Shown: positions 60,108 through 64,000 of the stretch, piece after piece
Position numbering within the stretch: position 1 is the stretch's first letter
Layout: each line of letters opens with the position of its first letter
Assembly: GCA_028709805.1 (NCBI GenBank)
Contig: JAQUTL010000002.1
Coordinates: forward strand, 1-64,000
Reading direction: 5' to 3'
Source of the DNA: Victivallaceae bacterium
Lineage (GTDB): Bacteria; Verrucomicrobiota; Lentisphaeria; Victivallales; Victivallaceae
DNA length: 64,000 bases
The notes under the pieces: generated by a model
Databases searched by the model: none
The model's input: only the letters and a program-made list of their open reading frames with translations
What the model was told of the DNA's origin: nothing
Program-made: the position numbers and the translations under genes

Positions 60108-62216
60108 ATGCCCAAAACGAAAATCATTGCCGTCTGCACCGCGTTTCTTGCCGGTATTCAGCTTTTTGCCGAACCGGTCACGGAGGATATGCAGCTGGCT
60201 ATTCTTTCCAATATCGTTCCCCGTTTTCTGGCCAACTACCAGTATCGTCACGCCGCATTTGACGACCAGCTTTCCTCCAAGACGTTTGACGAATATTTCC
60301 GGACGCTCGACCCAAACAAGGCATACTTCACCGCGGAAGATATCGCCGGGTTTGAATCGTACCGGTTTATGCTGGACGATCTGGCCGCCGCCGGCAACAG
60401 CGACTTCGCGTTCAAGGTTTACGACTTGTTCCGGTCACGCGTTGCCATGTACCGGGAATTTGCCGAGGAAACGCTAAAAACGCCGCTTGACTTTACTGCC
60501 GACGAATCGGTGGTGATCGACCGGCGCAACTCCGGTTATTTTGCCAATCTCGCCGAACTCAAGGAGTTCTGGCGCAAAAAACTCAAAAGCGAAGTCCTCT
60601 CGAACCGCCTGCTGTTCCGCATCCGCAAACACGAGGCCGAAAGCAATTCGTCCAAGGAGAAACTCTCCGACGATGAGCGGCGCGCTCTTGCCGAGAAAGA
60701 GGAACTGGCCGCCGTCTGGGAGCGCACACCCGAAGATCAGGTGCTCCGGCGGCTGCGCGACGTGTCCAACACGCTGACGCAGAGCGACCGGGTGGACATT
60801 CTGGCACTGTATCTTTCCGCCGTTTCCCACTGTTACGGACCGCATACCGACTATCTTGCTCCGGCCGACGATGAGAATTTTGACATCGCCATGAAACTGT
60901 CACTGTTCGGCATCGGCGCCACACTGTCGGTGGATGACGGGTATGTGAAGGTGGTGGAGGTGGTTCCAGGCAGTCCGGCCGCGCGCGAAGGATCGCTGAA
61001 GGCCGGTGACCGCATTATCGCCGTGGCTCAGGACGGCGCGGAACCGGTCGATGTAATCGACATGGCGCTCGACCATGTGGTGAAACTGGTGCGGGGCGCC
61101 GAGGGCACCAAGGTGACGCTCACCGTTCTGCCGGGGCGTGAAGGACGGTCCGCGGCGCCGCGGCTGATATCCATTGTCCGCGGCAAGGTGGAACTCAAGG
61201 AGTCCGAAGCAAAAGGCAAGGTCTATGAGGTCAAGGACGGCGTTGGCGCCGCGCTCAAGATCGGCGTCATCAAGCTGGACAGTTTCTATATGGACTTTGA
61301 CGCGTTTATTGACGGCGACAAAAATTATAAGAGCTGCACCCGCGATGTTCGCACGATATTGAACGACTTCACCGCCTCCGGCGTGGACGCGGTGGTGATG
61401 GACATGCGGCTGAACGGCGGCGGCAGTCTGCCGGAGGCCATCGCTTTGAGCGGACTGTTTATTGAGAGCGGTCCGATCGTTCAGGTCCGGCAGGCGGACG
61501 ACAAGCCGCAGGTGGAAAACGACCCCGACTCGTCAATCAGTTTTTCCGGGCCGATGGCGGTGCTCACCAGCCGGTTCACGTCCAGCGCCGCCGAGATATT
61601 CTCCGGCGCGATGAAGGACTATCAGCGGGCGCTCATAATCGGTGACAGCCGCACTTACGGCAAAGGCACCGTTCTTCAGGTTACCAAGCTCGAACGGGTG
61701 CTGGACGCGGTGCGTCTGGCCTTTCCGGCCGGCTCGCTGCGTTATGAATGCGCGGTTTTCTACCGGGTCAACGGCGACTCGACACAGGCGCGCGGCATTG
61801 AACCGGACATGGTGTTCCCTTCGCTGACCGACCACATGGAGATCGGCGAGGAGTTCAGTCCGAATTATCTGCCGTGGGATTCGATCAAACCGGCGGCGTA
61901 CCGGCTTTTCGATCCGTCTCTGCCGGAGAAAAAGAAGACTCTGCTTGAGAAGTCCTCCGTCCGGCTGGCGGCCGACGCCGGGTTTTTGGGATATCGCGAC
62001 CGGATTGAACGCGCCGGAACCGCGCTTCAGCGCAAGGAGGTTTCGCTGAATGAAGAGGTCAGATTTGATGAATATCTCAAAAATGTCGAGTTGGAAAAGC
62101 TGTCCGGCGCGCTCGACGAAGACATGGACGCCACGGTGGTTCCAGACCGTGATGACATATTGCTGGCCGAGGCGATGAATATCCTTGCGGACTGGGTTGA
62201 TTTGGAAAAAAAATGA
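60108..62216 (+). CDS. prc: C-terminal processing (tail-specific) peptidase, Prc type
   Basis: 702 residues with a signal peptide (1-20). An N-terminal helical domain typical of Prc has YFRTLDPNKAYFTAEDI; a PDZ domain (~240-340) contains VVPGSPAAREGSLKAGDRIIAV; the S41 catalytic core has DMRLNGGGSLPEAIALSG, LTSRFTSSAAEIFSGAM with nucleophile Ser493 and RTYGKGTVLQ with Lys519. It degrades misfolded or tagged proteins and trims C-termini in the periplasm. The Ser-Lys spacing is one residue longer than in E. coli Prc. Confidence 0.93.
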   Translation: MPKTKIIAVCTAFLAGIQLFAEPVTEDMQLAILSNIVPRFLANYQYRHAAFDDQLSSKTFDEYFRTLDPNKAYFTAEDIAGFESYRFMLDDLAAAGNSDFAFKVYDLFRSRVAMYREFAEETLKTPLDFTADESVVIDRRNSGYFANLAELKEFWRKKLKSEVLSNRLLFRIRKHEAESNSSKEKLSDDERRALAEKEELAAVWERTPEDQVLRRLRDVSNTLTQSDRVDILALYLSAVSHCYGPHTDYLAPADDENFDIAMKLSLFGIGATLSVDDGYVKVVEVVPGSPAAREGSLKAGDRIIAVAQDGAEPVDVIDMALDHVVKLVRGAEGTKVTLTVLPGREGRSAAPRLISIVRGKVELKESEAKGKVYEVKDGVGAALKIGVIKLDSFYMDFDAFIDGDKNYKSCTRDVRTILNDFTASGVDAVVMDMRLNGGGSLPEAIALSGLFIESGPIVQVRQADDKPQVENDPDSSISFSGPMAVLTSRFTSSAAEIFSGAMKDYQRALIIGDSRTYGKGTVLQVTKLERVLDAVRLAFPAGSLRYECAVFYRVNGDSTQARGIEPDMVFPSLTDHMEIGEEFSPNYLPWDSIKPAAYRLFDPSLPEKKKTLLEKSSVRLAADAGFLGYRDRIERAGTALQRKEVSLNEEVRFDEYLKNVELEKLSGALDEDMDATVVPDRDDILLAEAMNILADWVDLEKK

Positions 62217-62226
62217 CCGGTCGCTA

Positions 62227-62254
62227 TTGTATTTTTGCGGTTTTGCATTATAAT
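62227..62254 (+). promoter_or_regulatory. Probable promoter of the anti-sigma/STAS pair
   Basis: TTGTAT (62227-62232), 16-base spacer, TATAAT (62249-62254), 44 bases before ATG 62298. Confidence 0.5.
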
Positions 62255-62297
62255 AGCTCTGTGTTCGGGTGCTTGGCGTCATTTTAGCGGGGAAATA

Positions 62298-62693
62298 ATG
62301 GTATTTTCGCTGGAAAACGATATGAATGCGCTTGCCGGGCTGCTGGCGGGTATCGAGACGAGTTCATGGTATCTCGACATGCCTCCGAAACGCGGCTATG
62401 TGCTGAATCTGGCGCTGGAGGAGATGATCTCGAATATCATTAAATATGGATATGACGACGACGGACCGCACCGGATATTGGTGGAGATCAAGCCGGAAAA
62501 TGACGGCGTCAACGTGGTCATCTGCGACGATGGCCATGAGTTCGATCCGCTGTGCGCGTCGGGGGCGGACACGGCATGCTGTCTGGCGGCGCGGCGGGTG
62601 GGGGGCGTCGGAATATTGTTGACCCGGCAGATGAGCCGCAATATCGAATATCGCCGGGTCGGCGCAAAGAATGTGGTTAGCCTATTAATATAA
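62298..62693 (+). CDS. RsbW-like anti-sigma factor / serine kinase ATPase
   Basis: About 131 residues, HATPase_c_2: N box LNLALEEMISNIIKYGY, then VVICDDGHEFDPL (G1-like) and GGVGILLTRQMSRNIEYRR (G2-like). Such proteins bind a sigma factor or partner and phosphorylate STAS antagonists. ATG 62298 follows GGGGAAATA. The STAS gene follows after 20 bases, completing a partner-switching pair; the matching phosphatase may be the Cache-HAMP-SpoIIE protein near 16 kb. Confidence 0.9.
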   Translation: MVFSLENDMNALAGLLAGIETSSWYLDMPPKRGYVLNLALEEMISNIIKYGYDDDGPHRILVEIKPENDGVNVVICDDGHEFDPLCASGADTACCLAARRVGGVGILLTRQMSRNIEYRRVGAKNVVSLLI

Positions 62694-62713
62694 CAGGAAA
62701 CGGGAAAAACACT

Positions 62714-63046
62714 ATGGAAATTGTGTTGCAAAACCGGAACGGATACCGCTATCTCGGTATAGACGGGCGGCTGGATGCGACGACAAGTCAGGATGCCGAT
62801 GCGGAGCTTCGTGGAAAACTTGATGACTGCAAAGCGCTGGTAATTGATCTCGCCAAACTTAGCTATATAAGTTCGGCCGGGCTGCGGGTGCTGCTTATCG
62901 TCGCCAAACAGATGCAGCAGCGGGGCGGCAAGGTGGTGATCTGCAATCTCTCGGAAACGGTTCAGGAGGTTTTTGACATCAGCGGATTCTCCGCGATATT
63001 CAACGTCTGCGCCGATATTCCGGCCGCGGAAGCGGCGGTTTGCTGA
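62714..63046 (+). CDS. STAS-domain anti-anti-sigma factor
   Basis: 110 residues of SpoIIAA/RsbV type: IDGRLDATTSQDADAEL, VIDLAKLSYISSAGLRVLL with the phosphorylatable Ser in the SS-AG turn, and VVICNLSETVQEVFDISGF. When dephosphorylated it should bind and titrate the kinase encoded just upstream. Full domain length. Confidence 0.94.
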   Translation: MEIVLQNRNGYRYLGIDGRLDATTSQDADAELRGKLDDCKALVIDLAKLSYISSAGLRVLLIVAKQMQQRGGKVVICNLSETVQEVFDISGFSAIFNVCADIPAAEAAVC

Positions 63047-63081
63047 GCCGTTCCGGCGGCGGCCGCGGAGGAGCATAGGGA

Positions 63082-64000
63082 ATGTGCGGGATTGCCGGCG
63101 CGGTCAATTTTCCGGATTCCGTCATCGCGGATGGCAGAGTGGCGGCGATGCGCGGCCGGCTTCGGCACCGCGGACCGGACGGCGAAGGATTGTGGCGCAA
63201 CGGGCATGCGATTCTGGCGCATACCCGGCTGGCGGTTATCGGCCGCGAGTCGGGAGCGCAGCCGATGTGCAGTGAAGACGGCTCGGTCATTCTGGTCTGC
63301 AACGGCGAAATCTACAACTACCGCGAATTGACGGCGGAGTTGACGGCGAAGGGACACCGGTTCGCCACCGACTCGGACAGCGAGGTGATAATCCACCTTT
63401 ACGAGGATCATCCCGACGATTTTCCGAAATACCTCAACGGCATGTTTGCCTTTGCGCTTTACGACACCGGGCGGCGCCGTCTTCTGCTCGGCCGGGACCG
63501 CATTGGTCAGAAACCGCTTTTTTTTCGTCAGGAGGGCGCGGCGCTTTATTTTGCCAGTGAGCTTGATGCGTTGCGGAACGGTGCGCACGCTGCGCTTGAC
63601 CCGGAGGGAATACTCGCCTTTTTTGCGCTCCAATACATTCCGCCGCCGGGAACGATTTTTCTCGGCATCCGGCAGTTGCTGCCGGCCAATCTGCTGACTT
63701 TTGATCTTGACGGCTGTGAACTGCGCTGCCACCGTTATTGGAAGGCGGATTATGCGCGGAAATCGGATTTGACGGCGGACGGTGCGGCGGCGGAACTGCG
63801 GGAAAAACTGACCGCGGCGGTGCGGCGGCGGCTGATGGCCGAAGTGCCGCTGGGCGGATTCCTGTCCGGCGGGCTGGACTCGGCGGTGGTGGCGGCGCTG
63901 ATGCTGGAATGCCGTCCGGAACCGCTGCGGCTGCTCTCGGTGCGTTTTTCCGACCGCGAATACGACGAGTCGCCGGGAATTGTCGATACGGTAAATTTCC
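63082..64000 (+). CDS. asnB: Asparagine synthase (glutamine-hydrolysing), 5' part
   Basis: Starts at ATG 63082 and stays open to the window end (about 306 codons seen). The glutaminase domain begins with the catalytic Cys2 (MCGIAGAVNFP), then LRHRGPDGEG, LAHTRLAVIG, VCNGEIYNYREL and DSDSEVIIHLYE; the synthetase domain begins with GGFLSGGLDSAVVAAL (PPi loop). It would make Asn or amidate a sugar or peptide; several GT-cluster paralogues share this architecture and the 3' part is needed to decide. Confidence 0.93.
   Translation, partial: MCGIAGAVNFPDSVIADGRVAAMRGRLRHRGPDGEGLWRNGHAILAHTRLAVIGRESGAQPMCSEDGSVILVCNGEIYNYRELTAELTAKGHRFATDSDSEVIIHLYEDHPDDFPKYLNGMFAFALYDTGRRRLLLGRDRIGQKPLFFRQEGAALYFASELDALRNGAHAALDPEGILAFFALQYIPPPGTIFLGIRQLLPANLLTFDLDGCELRCHRYWKADYARKSDLTADGAAAELREKLTAAVRRRLMAEVPLGGFLSGGLDSAVVAALMLECRPEPLRLLSVRFSDREYDESPGIVDTVNF

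Overview
The window looks like a chromosomal segment of a Gram-negative, GC-rich bacterium. Gene content suggests the PVC superphylum, most probably Lentisphaerota (Victivallis-like). That placement is an inference from an outer-membrane lipid-transport set (ydbH-ynbE-ydbL), several glycoside hydrolases and carbohydrate epimerases, a large repeat protein without a Sec signal, and RsbW/STAS/SpoIIE-type partner-switching proteins; no rRNA or marker tree is available here. Coding density is high. There are no rRNA genes, CRISPR arrays, phage genes or intact insertion sequences.

Layout. 0.1-2.6 kb: tRNA-Phe, a GntR regulator with its membrane protein partner and a palindromic operator, and an S24/S26-type peptidase. 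2.6-6.7 kb: an AGE-family sugar epimerase divergent from a secreted sialate O-acetylesterase and a lipoprotein phosphatase. 6.7-12.6 kb (minus strand): nadA, a YgjP-type metalloprotease, ydbH-ynbE-ydbL and trxB, mostly overlapping by ATGA. 12.7-15.7 kb: a sugar kinase fused to a MurNAc-6-P etherase, and a GH30 hydrolase. 15.7-24.6 kb: a SpoIIE-type phosphatase receptor, a 1294-residue repeat protein, a secreted unknown and a NifA-like sigma-54 activator. 25-40 kb: HIT protein, acetolactate synthase with a cysteine-rich insertion, an iron-sulfur flavoprotein, a dipeptide epimerase with a GNAT, an EIIA protein, a zinc-ribbon protein, pyrE, secA, purL, dus and two tandem phosphodiester glycosidase-like genes. 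40-43.7 kb: an AT-richer, partly decayed stretch with a lipoprotein, a GT2-GtrA fusion and an unknown two-gene unit with a structured leader, its second gene apparently frameshifted. 43.7-50.8 kb: hisF, a small acidic protein and addB-addA. 51-57 kb: GH3 enzyme, DedA protein, small exported unknown, and a fused BadF-type activator/2-hydroxyacyl-CoA-dehydratase-like iron-sulfur protein. 57.4-64 kb: PadR regulator with its membrane partner under a textbook promoter/operator, tRNA-Asn, a Prc-type protease, an anti-sigma kinase plus STAS pair, and the start of asnB, which runs off the window.

Themes. Cell-wall and amino-sugar recycling (kinase-MurQ fusion, L-Ala-D/L-Glu epimerase, AGE epimerase, phosphodiester glycosidases) and polysaccharide use (SASA, GH30, GH3) recur among housekeeping genes (secA, pyrE, purL, nadA, trxB, hisF). 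The most unusual items are the fused iron-sulfur activator/dehydratase with an extra CX3CX2CX2C motif, the four-cysteine insertion in acetolactate synthase, the kinase-MurQ fusion without the usual MurQ C-terminus, and the uncharacterised small-gene unit at 42.8-43.6 kb.
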